The position numbers were made by a program, and so were the translations under genes. The notes beneath the pieces are model-generated. The model ran no database searches. It had not been told where the DNA came from and saw only the letters and a list, made by a program, of their open reading frames with translations. A DNA stretch of 64,000 nucleotides. Origin: Hanleya hanleyi (Eukaryota > Mollusca > Polyplacophora > Lepidopleurida > Hanleyidae). The stretch is from assembly GCA_036873755.1 (NCBI GenBank), contig JAVTVY010010516.1:62001-126000 (forward strand). The letters are read 5' to 3'. Numbering within the stretch: the first letter of the stretch is position 1; every line of letters starts with the position of its first letter. Positions 37,711 through 45,188 of this stretch are shown here, piece after piece.

Positions 37711-37807
37711 GTGAACATGATAGGATATGTACTGACCTGTCTGTGGGGACTCAATGTCGTTCATCTCCGTGTCTTTTGGTGAGAGGAACATGTACTGGGG
37801 TTTTTCC

Positions 37808-38247
37808 CACTCGACACAATCTCGGACAATGTAGGACATTAGAACCTCGATCCGCACTGGTAGGAATCTATATTGGCATCCATATTGAAAGAATAATATC
37901 ACGCGGAAACTCCGAACGGCGCATGTCAGCTGTATGACTTCCGTTACCATGGACACTGATGAAGATTAGCTCAAGAAGAAAAACCGAGAGAAACACCTCA
38001 AATTAGAAGAGATTCTTCCCGGGTAGAATCAAGGGAATGTCCATTTCATTTGGATATATATTTTATCTCCCGATAAGAGAGAAATACAAACGAGGACTAT
38101 GTGAGGGGAAACACATCCTACAGCATGTGATGTGCCTCACGTGCGGCGGATCACGGTTTACAGCTGAGAGCTGTAAAATCCTTCCACCATTAATACGCGA
38201 GGTATTATGACTTCACGGAATAAGCCGAGCAGTCGCGAATGGGGGTT
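37808..38247. repeat. Segment present only in the left TIR, flanked by GGGGTTTTYCCCAC
   Basis: The right TIR is continuous across this point, whereas the left TIR has about 440 extra bases between two copies of GGGG(G)TTTT(T)CCCAC. This is either an insertion with a target duplication of about 13 bp or a repeat-mediated deletion on the right. No coding capacity. Confidence 0.6.
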
Positions 38248-38261
38248 TTCCCACAATGTCG

Positions 38262-38402
38262 TTCACCTCCGTGTCTCTTCGGTCAGGTCCGTGTCTTTTC
38301 GGTGAGGTCCGTGGGAACATGATAGGAGACAATGTTGCGAAGATGTCACGGAGATCACCGAAGAGACACGGAGGTGCCCGAAGAGACACGGAGATCCCCG
38401 AA
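38262..38402. repeat. Inverted repeat inside the TIR (potential cruciform)
   Basis: CCTCCGTGTCTCTTCGGTCA and a second copy (GTGTCTTTTCGGTGAGGTCC) are followed about 60 bp later by inverse copies (CACCGAAGAGACACGGAGGT and CCGAAGAGACACGGAG). The same structure is present in the right TIR at about 49925-50075, where the loop also holds a GCAACATTGT/ACAATGTTGC hairpin. Confidence 0.7.
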
Positions 38403-38504
38403 GGGAGCGAGAGGGGTCCCTAGTGTACCGATGGGGTCGTATGAGGTATCAATGTGAAGCATTCGTGAAGGGGCATCTGATGGGGTGGGTGTGGAGTTGA
38501 AATA

Positions 38505-39610
38505 TCGCCATTCTGCGCATGCGCGGTAGACCAAGGGTATGGAAATAGACGTTTTGGGGTCTAGGGAAGCCCCTAGTGGTCCGATGGAGTCCAGTGAGGT
38601 ATCAATGTGAAGCCTATGTGAGGGGGCATCCGAGGGGCTGGGTGTGGGGTTGGAATATGGTCATTCTGCGCATCCGCGGTAGACCAAGGGTATGGAATAG
38701 CCGTTTTGGGATCTAGGGGAGCCACTAGTGGGTCGATGGGGTCGTATGAGGTATCAATGTGAAGCATTCGTGAAGGCGCATCCGACGGGCTGGGTGAGGG
38801 GTTGAAATATCGTCATTCTGCGCATGCGCGGTAGACCAAGGGTATGGAAATAGCCGTTTTGGGGTCTAGGTGGGTCCCTAATGGACCGATGGGGTCGAGT
38901 GAGGTATCCATGTGAAGCCTATGTGAGGGGGCATCCCACTGGGTGGATGTGGGGTCGGAATATCGTCATTCTGCGCATGCGCAATAGAGAAAGGGTATGA
39001 AAATAGACGTTTTGGGATGTAGGTGAGCCACTAATGAGCCGATGGAGTTGAGTGAGGTATCAATGTGAAGCATAGGTGAGGGGGCATCCGATTGGACTAG
39101 TGTCTCGGCCGTTGTCCACATTCTGCGCATGCGCAGACAGGTAATTCTGGGAAAAGGGTGTGGAAATAGACGTTTTAGGGTTTAGGTGAGCCCCTAATGA
39201 TCCTATGGTGTCGTATGAGGTCTTATTTTGAAGCTGTCATGAGGGAGCATCCGCCTGGGCTAGTGTGTCGTTCGTTGTCAATAGTCTGCGCATGCGCAGT
39301 CTGGCCGTAGTATAGAAATAGACGTGTTGGGGTTTAGGTGGGCCCCTATTGGGCCGATGGGATCGAGTGAGGTATCCATGTGAAGCAGTCGTGAGGGAGT
39401 ATCCGACGGGGTGGGTGTGACGTGGAACTGACGTCATTCTGCGCATGCGCAGTAGAGAAAGTGTATGGAAATAGACATTTTGGCGCCGACAGGGGTCACT
39501 ATGGGTCCGATGGAGTCGTATGAGGTCTTATGTTGAAGCTCTTGTGAAGCAGCATCCGATTGGACTCGGGGTTCGTCCGTGTTCAAGGGTCTGCGCATGC
39601 GCAGTCTGGT
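38505..39610. repeat. Array of about 152-bp units with NRF-1-like palindromes, left TIR
   Basis: The TTCTGCGCATGCGC(A/G)G core recurs at about 38512, 38664 (degenerate), 38818, 38971, 39123, 39288, 39439 and 39591, a spacing of 151-165 bp. Between cores each unit has (C/G)GTTTTGGGG(T)(C/T)TAGG, a GATGGGGTCGTATGAGGTA block and TCAATGTGAAGC. The core equals the NRF-1 binding consensus. Confidence 0.9.
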
Positions 39611-39873
39611 CGTAGTATAGAAAGCAGGCATGTTGGGGGATGCGTGGGTGTGTGTGTGTGACCCACCACTAGGGGTCCATGGTTGGGGTTGGGTGGTGGT
39701 GTGGGTTCTGCGCACCGACGTTACTTTCGGGTTTCACTAAAACTACCTTCGAACACAGAAGAGTTCCAGTGTTCCCCTTAGACGTAGGATCCGGCCCGGC
39801 CCCGCAGGGCGCGCGGGTTATCCGGCCGCAGCGCGCGCGCGCGGGTTATCCGGAAGTGCGCGGATGAATGTCG

Positions 39874-39922
39874 GGTCAAAAGGTCAAAGGTCACATGCAG
39901 GTCAAAAGGTCAAAGGTCTCCC
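39874..39922 (+). promoter_or_regulatory. Repeated AGGTCAAAGGTCA (DR1-type) sites inside the left TIR
   Basis: GGTCAAAAGGTCAAAGGTCA is followed by a second copy of AGGTCAAAAGGTCAAAGGTC. AGGTCAAAGGTCA is the classic direct-repeat-1 site for HNF4/RXR-type nuclear receptors. The block lies just inside the TIR, about 550 bp upstream of the first gene. It is absent at the right end. A regulatory role is inference. Confidence 0.4.
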
Positions 39923-40405
39923 TTTTGGCAAGGTTCGGCAACAATGTTGCGGCATCGAAATACAGAGCTTGAACCCCAAAAAGGGGATTGTAAATTAACC
40001 GGGGAAGGATGGGCAGTTCCATTTGGACCAATCAGCGGTCGAGAAAAAGAGCCAATGAGCGATCGATAAAAGAACCAATGGACGGGTACTAGAATTTCGC
40101 TCAGGGCTGCGCCTACATCCGGGTACTAGGATGCTTTCGCCTACGCCCGCGCCTACATCCAGGTACTTCTATGTAGGTGTATAAAAGTGGGAATATTTAG
40201 GGCATTGCTGCATTCATTGGCCTATTTATCCTTATTTTGTGCTTAAGCTTTGACTAGTGAAATCTCATGTTAAATGAAATCCTATACAAAATAACATTAC
40301 ACTACCGAACAATCACGGACTTTCACGAAGGGCCGTCACAGGGTGTAGTAGAAAAAGCGCATTTCTAACCTTATTGACCTTATGGCGCAAGCGACTCACA
40401 CGGTG

Positions 40406-40437
40406 TATAAAACCCTACCCAACAGGTACACTATAAA
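40406..40437 (+). promoter_or_regulatory. TATA-type promoter of the left-hand plus-strand gene
   Basis: TATAAAA at 40406-40412 is followed by a second CTATAAAG at 40431. The ATG (in ACCATGG) is at 40474. Spacing from the first TATA box to the ATG is about 68 nt, compatible with a short leader. Confidence 0.55.
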
Positions 40438-40473
40438 GCCACCTCTCTCACCGTTCGCTTTTCATTCCCTACC

Positions 40474-41160
40474 ATGGCAGCGAGCGGAACAGAGCTTGCG
40501 TTATTCCAACTGACGTCCGACGTCTACCTCATCGTCAATGACGATCACCTGGAGCTGGTCCAAGACGCACCGCAGAAGGTGAAGATTTTGTTATCGCTAT
40601 CAGGCTGGACTCTATTGACACGATTGTTACAGGGAAAAGAGCCCGAAAGGGATTTCATGCACGTGGAAGTCGGTGTGCACATACGCACTGCTGGAGAGGA
40701 TTCCCTTTTTCCCCGGTTGGAACAGAGTGGAGGTACCTATATCACACTCTGTCCACCCTTATGGATGGCACTGAAAGATGTACTCCCCGAGGTGGATGAC
40801 TTACTACACCCCGAGGTGAAAGAAGGGACTGTGGCTACCCGGAGGCTTACACCTGGCTGCATCCTATTGTTGTACCCCAAACGAGTGGACCTCATCGATA
40901 GCGGACTTAGGTGTTGGTGTACGCCTGAACCCAAAGCGCACGTCTCTTTGTCACCGGAAGGATGGACTACCTTGAAACGGGTGTTGCTGGGTGACCTGTA
41001 CGGTGATAGCATTCACCTGTGTGACGACGTCTACATTTTCTGCGGTCCCTTTTTCGCTCGACTCCTCTGTCTGAACGACGGTGGTTTTACCCTGGACCCC
41101 GATCTATGGACGGCTTTGGAACAAGTAGTCCCCATTGTCGATAAGGTACTATCTCTATAG
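40474..41160 (+). CDS. Double-domain paralogue of a small PC4-like protein family
   Basis: 228 residues in two homologous halves (about 15-110 and 125-228). Each half has the plan: hydrophobic beta strands, LS..GWT.L.R.L.G, a short hairpin with GPFFARL-like residues, then L.P.LW.AL..V.P.VD.LL. The same plan occurs once in each of two minus-strand genes of this element. The twice-used beta-rich stretch followed by LSxxxWxxL resembles the PC4 single-strand DNA-binding fold, so a DNA-binding or transcription role is plausible but unproven. Start chosen at ACCATGG behind a TATA box. It is convergent with the integrase remnant, whose stop lies 37 bp beyond its own. Intact. Confidence 0.8.
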   Translation: MAASGTELALFQLTSDVYLIVNDDHLELVQDAPQKVKILLSLSGWTLLTRLLQGKEPERDFMHVEVGVHIRTAGEDSLFPRLEQSGGTYITLCPPLWMALKDVLPEVDDLLHPEVKEGTVATRRLTPGCILLLYPKRVDLIDSGLRCWCTPEPKAHVSLSPEGWTTLKRVLLGDLYGDSIHLCDDVYIFCGPFFARLLCLNDGGFTLDPDLWTALEQVVPIVDKVLSL

Positions 41161-41197
41161 GAGCCACATAACCAATCAGAATAGTACGTATCACGGA

Positions 41198-41455
41198 CTA
41201 CACCCGTAGAGCTACATCTAGGCGCGCATGTGTGACAGGATCTATTCCTCCCACGATGACCCGGTTCCGTAGAAAGTGGCGACGGACAGATCGATGTAAG
41301 GTATAGGTGTCTTGTTTTCTTAACCAATCTCGGACTTGGGCACGTTGTATCCCCTGGGGTTTGGCCGCTCGATAGAGAGCCGACAATGCACTATAGGCCA
41401 CCGGACTGTCGGGACTGTAGTATAAGTTATCCAACACCTTTTCCCAGCGCTTCAT
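41198..41455 (-). CDS. Integrase N-terminal fragment (Polinton c-integrase, catalytic core missing)
   Basis: 85 residues beginning MKRWEKVLDNLYYSPDSPVA, with YRAAK..GI.R.QVRDWLRKQ.TYTLH..VRR.F.RNRV. This matches the N-terminal helical domain of the Polinton retroviral-type integrase (the F54H12.3-like family). Similarity ends where the catalytic core (DQWQADL region) should begin; the frame then reads about 15 unrelated residues to a stop, so the DDE core is wholly absent. It has its own TATAAATA at 41491-41498 and a clean ATG 36 nt below it, so it may still be expressed. It could be a remnant or a retained DNA-binding regulator. Confidence 0.82.
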   Translation of the reverse strand: MKRWEKVLDNLYYSPDSPVAYSALSALYRAAKPQGIQRAQVRDWLRKQDTYTLHRSVRRHFLRNRVIVGGIDPVTHARLDVALRV

Positions 41456-41482
41456 GGTGACAAATGATGATGGACCCTGGCT

Positions 41483-41995
41483 CTATCGTTTATTTATAAC
41501 GGGTATATCTTGGGCCGGAGTTTCTTTCTCATTTTCTTCGTTGGCTTCCACAGTGTTCATGGTAAATGACCAGTCCAACTCGTCTGATGACCGCTTGATA
41601 AGCACTTGATCCACATCTACCACGGCATCTTCCAATGCAGACCATAGATCAGGGTGAAGGGTAAAATGCACTGTACCCCCATCTAGCCGAGCCAATTGAG
41701 CAAAGAAAGGGCCGCGTCGGATGTACACATCGTGACACAAGTGAATGAGGTCGCCGTCCAGTTCACCAGACAACACCCGTTTGAATTTGGTCCAGCCCTC
41801 CCGGGACAGACGAATGTGGGCCGGGCACGGTTGTGTAGGGTCCGCATCACAGATGTCTCCCACCTGCTCCATGATATCGACCTTATCTGCATAAACGTGC
41901 AGGAAAACCGCGGGGGTCAAGCTGAGATACGCCAGTATTATATGCTCCGTTATGGTCAGTACGTGAATGGTACCAGATTTGACTGTCTCTCGTAT
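41483..41995 (-). CDS. Single-domain PC4-like paralogue lacking an ATG start
   Basis: The domain starts at LTPAVFLHVYADKV (41920) and runs through HIRLSREGWTKFKRVLSGEL and GPFFAQLARL to an acidic tail, for about 146 residues. It is closely related to the gene at 41996-42535. The frame is open from the previous gene's stop at 41996, but there is no ATG before the domain; the position matching the paralogue's ATG reads ATA. Either the start is lost, a non-ATG codon is used, or a base is wrong. A TATAAATA box lies at 41993-42000. Confidence 0.65.
   Translation of the reverse strand: MRETVKSGTIHVLTITEHIILAYLSLTPAVFLHVYADKVDIMEQVGDICDADPTQPCPAHIRLSREGWTKFKRVLSGELDGDLIHLCHDVYIRRGPFFAQLARLDGGTVHFTLHPDLWSALEDAVVDVDQVLIKRSSDELDWSFTMNTVEANEENEKETPAQDIPVINKR
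41491..41498 (-). promoter_or_regulatory. TATA box of the integrase fragment, inside the upstream gene's 3' end
   Basis: TATAAATA on the minus strand lies within the last codons of the preceding open frame (stop TAG at 41483-41485). The ATG at 41455 follows 36 nt after it. The same TATAAATA-type box precedes the other two minus-strand genes. Confidence 0.6.
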
Positions 41996-42000
41996 TTATA
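41993..42000 (-). promoter_or_regulatory. TATA box overlapping a stop codon
   Basis: TATAAATA followed by CGAG on the minus strand. The TAA at 41998-41996 inside it is also the stop codon of the upstream paralogue gene. The following gene therefore begins transcription from within the end of its neighbour. Confidence 0.6.
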
Positions 42001-42535
42001 GGGAGAACCCCGTGAGATCAAAGGATCGGCTGGTCATATCACTGGGCTGACTGAGTCTAGCCGGATAATCAATGGCATCATCGTCTGGTTCATTGCTAGG
42101 TTTGGTAATTTGTTCATTGGGTTCTGCCGCCGCTTCACTCAGGGCACGAGCCCACTCCAACTGAACAGCTGACCGCTCGTCCGGTGTAAACAGCTGGTCC
42201 ACAATAGGCACCACTTTCTCGAAGGCTGTCCACAGATCGGGGTCTAGGGTGAAGCCTCGCGTAGGGTCTTGGTAACGGCTCAGGCGTGGGAAGAAGGGTC
42301 CACGGTATACGTAGATGGCATTGTCTATGTGGATGAGGTTTCCGTCGAGCTCACCGCTCAACACCCGTTTAAATTTGGTCCAGCCGTCACGGTGTAGCGT
42401 AACCATATTCGATACGGTCTCAGCGCGCGACCAGCAAACATCTCCACGGTCTTCCACGAGGGTGACTTTATCTTCATAGACGTGTAACCCCACCCGGGGT
42501 GTAAGGGGAAGGATGGCTCGTAGGACTGGTGACAT
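41996..42535 (-). CDS. Single-domain PC4-like paralogue
   Basis: 179 residues from the ATG at 42535. The plan is LTPRVGLHVYEDKVTLVED, then LHRDGWTKFKRVLSGELDGN, an IYVYRGPFFPRL hairpin, and FTLDPDLWTAFEKVVPIVDQL, followed by an acidic, Asn/Glu-rich tail of about 65 residues. The tail differs from that of its neighbour, so the domain is conserved and the tail variable. An upstream ATAAATACGAGG box at 42586-42592 supports the start. A longer frame through GTG exists but is unlikely. Confidence 0.78.
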   Translation of the reverse strand: MSPVLRAILPLTPRVGLHVYEDKVTLVEDRGDVCWSRAETVSNMVTLHRDGWTKFKRVLSGELDGNLIHIDNAIYVYRGPFFPRLSRYQDPTRGFTLDPDLWTAFEKVVPIVDQLFTPDERSAVQLEWARALSEAAAEPNEQITKPSNEPDDDAIDYPARLSQPSDMTSRSFDLTGFSL

Positions 42536-42585
42536 GCTTGATCCAATGACGAACGGTGAATGACACACACTCTGTCTGACCCTCG

Positions 42586-42592
42586 TATTTAT
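42586..42592 (-). promoter_or_regulatory. TATA-like box (CATAAATACGAGG)
   Basis: ATAAATA followed by CGAGG on the minus strand, 51 nt before the ATG at 42535 and 16 nt after the stop of the upstream gene. It shares the extended phrase ATAAATACGAG with the box at 41993-42000. Confidence 0.55.
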
Positions 42593-42607
42593 GGTGAGGT
42601 CCCACTG

Positions 42608-42904
42608 TCAATGCCACAGCGCCAGGGTCAATAGGGCACAGACTATTGTGAGGCCAACCAGTCGTCGCTGGTTCCGGCGTGAGCGCTCGTGGTCCATAGC
42701 CCGAGCATCAAGGATGGCTGTCATAGTCCAGTAGTGGTGAGTGATGGCACATCTCTCCATCGAGTGCACTCTGTCGAGGACCGCTTCTGTGAACTCTTTC
42801 AGGATCTGGCGTCGCCCCTCGTTGTCGTCCCCATCTGCAAACATGGACCGAACCACTGCTTGGTAACCCGTGAGTGAATTAACCACGGTGGCATGCTGTC
42901 GCAT
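42608..42904 (-). CDS. Small protein with C-terminal membrane segment
   Basis: 98 residues. A soluble N-terminal part with RRQILKEFTEAVLDRVHSMER is followed by a basic stretch (RSRRNQRR) and then LVGLTIVCALLTLALW at the extreme C-terminus, a single tail-anchor-like membrane helix. I do not recognise the family. It lies at the head of the minus-strand gene block, divergent from the ATPase gene across about 340 bp. Confidence 0.6.
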   Translation of the reverse strand: MRQHATVVNSLTGYQAVVRSMFADGDDNEGRRQILKEFTEAVLDRVHSMERCAITHHYWTMTAILDARAMDHERSRRNQRRLVGLTIVCALLTLALWH

Positions 42905-42945
42905 AGGGCTGGATCTCCGTCATGGCTCTGCAACCGTAGAAATGA

Positions 42946-43347
42946 AGGTGTGGGATCAACCCCGTATCGAGCCCAGTCACCACCACACCCCGTGTACAAG
43001 CCACGTCGAGCTCCACACCAAGCTCCACACCTACACCAAGTACACCCACTACGTCTGAAAACCCACCGGATTTCATCCCTCACAGTGAACAGACAACGAC
43101 GACCGACGTTGTACCCACCACCATCATCCCTCACAGTGAACAGACAACGACGACCGACGTTGTACCCACCACCACCACTCCAGTTCACTCGTACCAAATT
43201 TACAAGAGCGGGTTACCACGACAACGGATACACCTCGAACCATGGATCCTCGGTGGCAGCATCCCTTCACTTGCGTCATCGCAGGACCGACGGGTTCCGG
43301 CAAAACGCACTTCGTCAGGAAGCTCCTTCAACACGCCGACAGCATGA
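42946..43347 (+). other. Thr/Ser/Pro-rich open frame without ATG
   Basis: The frame is open from 42946 to the TGA at 43345-43347 and reads as a mucin-like run (TTTPRVQATSSSTPSSTPTP) with HSEQTTTTDVVPTT encoded twice by a 48-bp tandem duplication (about 43075-43172). There is no ATG. It overlaps the ATPase start in another frame. It may be a remnant of a surface/stalk protein, a spliced exon, or simply promoter DNA with C/A-rich composition. Confidence 0.3.
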
Positions 43348-43850
43348 TCACCCCACCCATTGCCCGAGTCGTGTGGTGTTACGGAGAATGGCAGGAAGCG
43401 TATGCAGCAATGCCCCACATCACGTTCGTGGAAGGCCTACCCAACCTGGCCGATTTGGAACCCGACACCTTGGTGGTTCTGGATGATCTCATGGCGGAGA
43501 CGGATGCGCGGGTCACCCAACTCTTTACCAAAGGCAGCCACCATCGACGGCTCAGCATCATCTACATTGTGCAGAATCTGTTCAGTAAAAACAAAGAACA
43601 TCGGAACATCAGCTTAAATGCCCACTACCTGGTGGTCTTCAAAAACCCGAGAGATACCACACAACTGCTGCACCTGGCGAGACAGATGTATCCCGGCCGC
43701 ACACCGTTTGCGTTGGAAGCCTTTAAAGATGCGACAACCCCTCAGCACGGGTATATGCTCTTCGACCTCAAGCAAGCCACCCCCGACCACCTTCTACTAC
43801 GGACCGGCATCTTTCCCGGAGAGACCCACCACGTGTACATGCAAAAATAA
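43242..43850 (+). CDS. DNA-packaging ATPase (A32/FtsK-HerA type)
   Basis: 202 residues, intact. Walker A GPTGSGKTHFV at about residues 15-25 and Walker B LVVLDDLM at about 77-84. Then QLFTKGSHHRRLSIIYIVQN, a sensor-like segment typical of Polinton and NCLDV packaging ATPases, and FKNPRD. It is expected to drive genome DNA into a preformed capsid. Start ATG at 43242 in ACCATGG. It heads the virion gene block, all on the plus strand. An AATAAA-like signal at about 43907 lies between it and the next gene. Confidence 0.92.
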   Translation: MDPRWQHPFTCVIAGPTGSGKTHFVRKLLQHADSMITPPIARVVWCYGEWQEAYAAMPHITFVEGLPNLADLEPDTLVVLDDLMAETDARVTQLFTKGSHHRRLSIIYIVQNLFSKNKEHRNISLNAHYLVVFKNPRDTTQLLHLARQMYPGRTPFALEAFKDATTPQHGYMLFDLKQATPDHLLLRTGIFPGETHHVYMQK

Positions 43851-44004
43851 TGTAAACACACGCACAGTGGCGCCCCCAGCTGGGGTGTGTGCGTTTGATG
43901 ATGGGGATAATAAAAAGAATGAATACCACAGCATGGTTGACTTTGTCTCTGTTCTCTGAAGTAGATAAAAAGGGCAGAGTTGTGGGTTTTAGCATTAGTT
44001 GCAC

Positions 44005-44349
44005 ATGATGTCTGCGCGAGTACGGAAGCACGCTCCGACGCTCCGTGTATTGAAGACGGCCCCACCCGAGTTGGTCCGAACCATTGTACGCAGTGCGGAC
44101 CCTGACCTTGGACGCTGTCTGTGCGAGATCGGGTACAACCTGTTAAAAGGCAACGTACCACTGACTCCGGCTCAGAAGACCAAGTTGGCCAAGCATAAGA
44201 CAGGTCTCCGAACCCTAGTCCAGAAGCGGGTCCCTCAAACACAAAAGAAAAAGGTGTTACAGAAAGGCGGCTTTCTCGGGGCCATCTTAGCACCGTTGGC
44301 CGCTTCGGTGTTGGGTCCAGTATTGGGTGGACTCTTCGGCCGACAATGA
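44005..44349 (+). CDS. Basic protein with Gly-rich hydrophobic C-terminus (virion core/membrane type)
   Basis: About 114 residues. A helical N-terminus (PPELVRTIVRSADPDLGRCL) and a Lys/Arg-rich middle (QKRVPQTQKKK) precede LQKGGFLGAILAPLAASVLG and PVLGGLFGRQ. The latter is the conserved hydrophobic Gly motif found in the small virion protein of Polintons and adintoviruses. Likely roles are DNA condensation or membrane interaction. Two ATGs (44005, 44008) could start it. Its stop overlaps the next start as ATGA. Confidence 0.75.
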   Translation: MMSARVRKHAPTLRVLKTAPPELVRTIVRSADPDLGRCLCEIGYNLLKGNVPLTPAQKTKLAKHKTGLRTLVQKRVPQTQKKKVLQKGGFLGAILAPLAASVLGPVLGGLFGRQ

Positions 44350-45155
44350 ACCACACGAAAAAAATGGTCCTCGTCGAACCACGGTTCCTTCAAAACCTCC
44401 AATCGCCCTACCCTGTCCCATCTACGGTGAAGACCATAAACACCCTCGATGGAGAGATGCAACAGATCTTACAGAGACCGGGGTTAAGCGACAGTGAGAA
44501 AGTACAACGGTACAATGAGACGCTTCAACGGTACATGACATTCATGGACCAATACAAAACCCTCTCTACCCCACCACCACCACCACCACCACGTGACACA
44601 CCGCCGACCTCAGCACCGCTCCAACAGCCGCCATTACCAGGGGTACCACCCACAGCCCCACAGTGGGTGGAAGACGAAGTCCTGAAGAGTGTACCTGCAT
44701 CGTTCAAGAAACAAGCTGGCCTGGTATTACAACGGATGAAACAGAATCCTAACATGACTTGGAATGATAAAGGCGAACTACCTGGTACAGAATCAGGTGG
44801 TCTCCGGGACCCACATGACGGATTTAGTGAATGACCTGATGCGTAAACGCAGGTCGCACACGGATCCTCGAGGATGGGAGGTCTTCGCTCAAGGCTTGAA
44901 AGACAACCCCCACCGCTGGGCCTTTATGCAGCGAACCCAGCAATCGCCGAGTGGCCCACTACCTTCTTGGGAATCCGAATGGGAACCGGAGTCACCCCCA
45001 AAACACCACCACCACAACGGGCACATTCTTTTCAGACCTTTAAAAAACCATCCTTGATCAGGACACCCCACATCTCCAGAGCCGTGACACGTAGCAAGTC
45101 AACGCGACGAACACGACGCCGGACACAACCGCCCAAGCCCTGGAATACCTATTAA
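44346..45155 (+). pseudogene. Proline-rich virion protein gene interrupted by two frame changes
   Basis: The first frame (44346-44834) has LQSPYPVPSTVKTINTLDGEM, a run of prolines at 44570-44592, and an FKKQAGLVLQRMKQNPN segment. Similarity then continues in another frame (about 44780-45000, with TDLVNDLMRKR..DPRGWEVFAQ) and returns to the first frame for a basic tail ending RRTRRRTQPPKPWNTY. In relatives this is one uninterrupted protein of the capsid block, function unknown. The two shifts lie near 44765-44800 and 44930-45030. They could be decay or sequencing indels. I do not reconstruct it. Confidence 0.65.
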
Positions 45156-45188
45156 AACCAACAGCAGCAGCAGGACAGCTCAGTCGCC

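Larger units (their letters stand above)
37533..39862 (+). repeat. Left terminal inverted repeat of element 1
   Basis: Order from the end inwards: unique terminus; two copies of a unit with TGACGTCACTTCCGGTCTGG (37625-37710); an internal inverted repeat of CTCCGTGTCTCTTCGG/CCGAAGAGACACGGAG (38265-38400); eight units of about 152 bp, each with a TGCGCATGCGC core (38512-39600); then a GC-rich block with CCGGCCGCAGCGCGCGC. It is closely similar to the inverse of 48425-50356. About 440 bp (37808-38247) is present only on this side. Confidence 0.9.

Noticed and set aside
37599..37937. 112-codon frame within the left TIR
   Set aside because: Produced by the tandem CRE/ETS units; the equivalent right TIR frame differs and no domain is seen.
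42893..43486. 197-codon plus-strand frame over the ATPase start
   Set aside because: It is another frame of the Thr/Pro-rich spacer and then of the ATPase gene; no recognisable domain.
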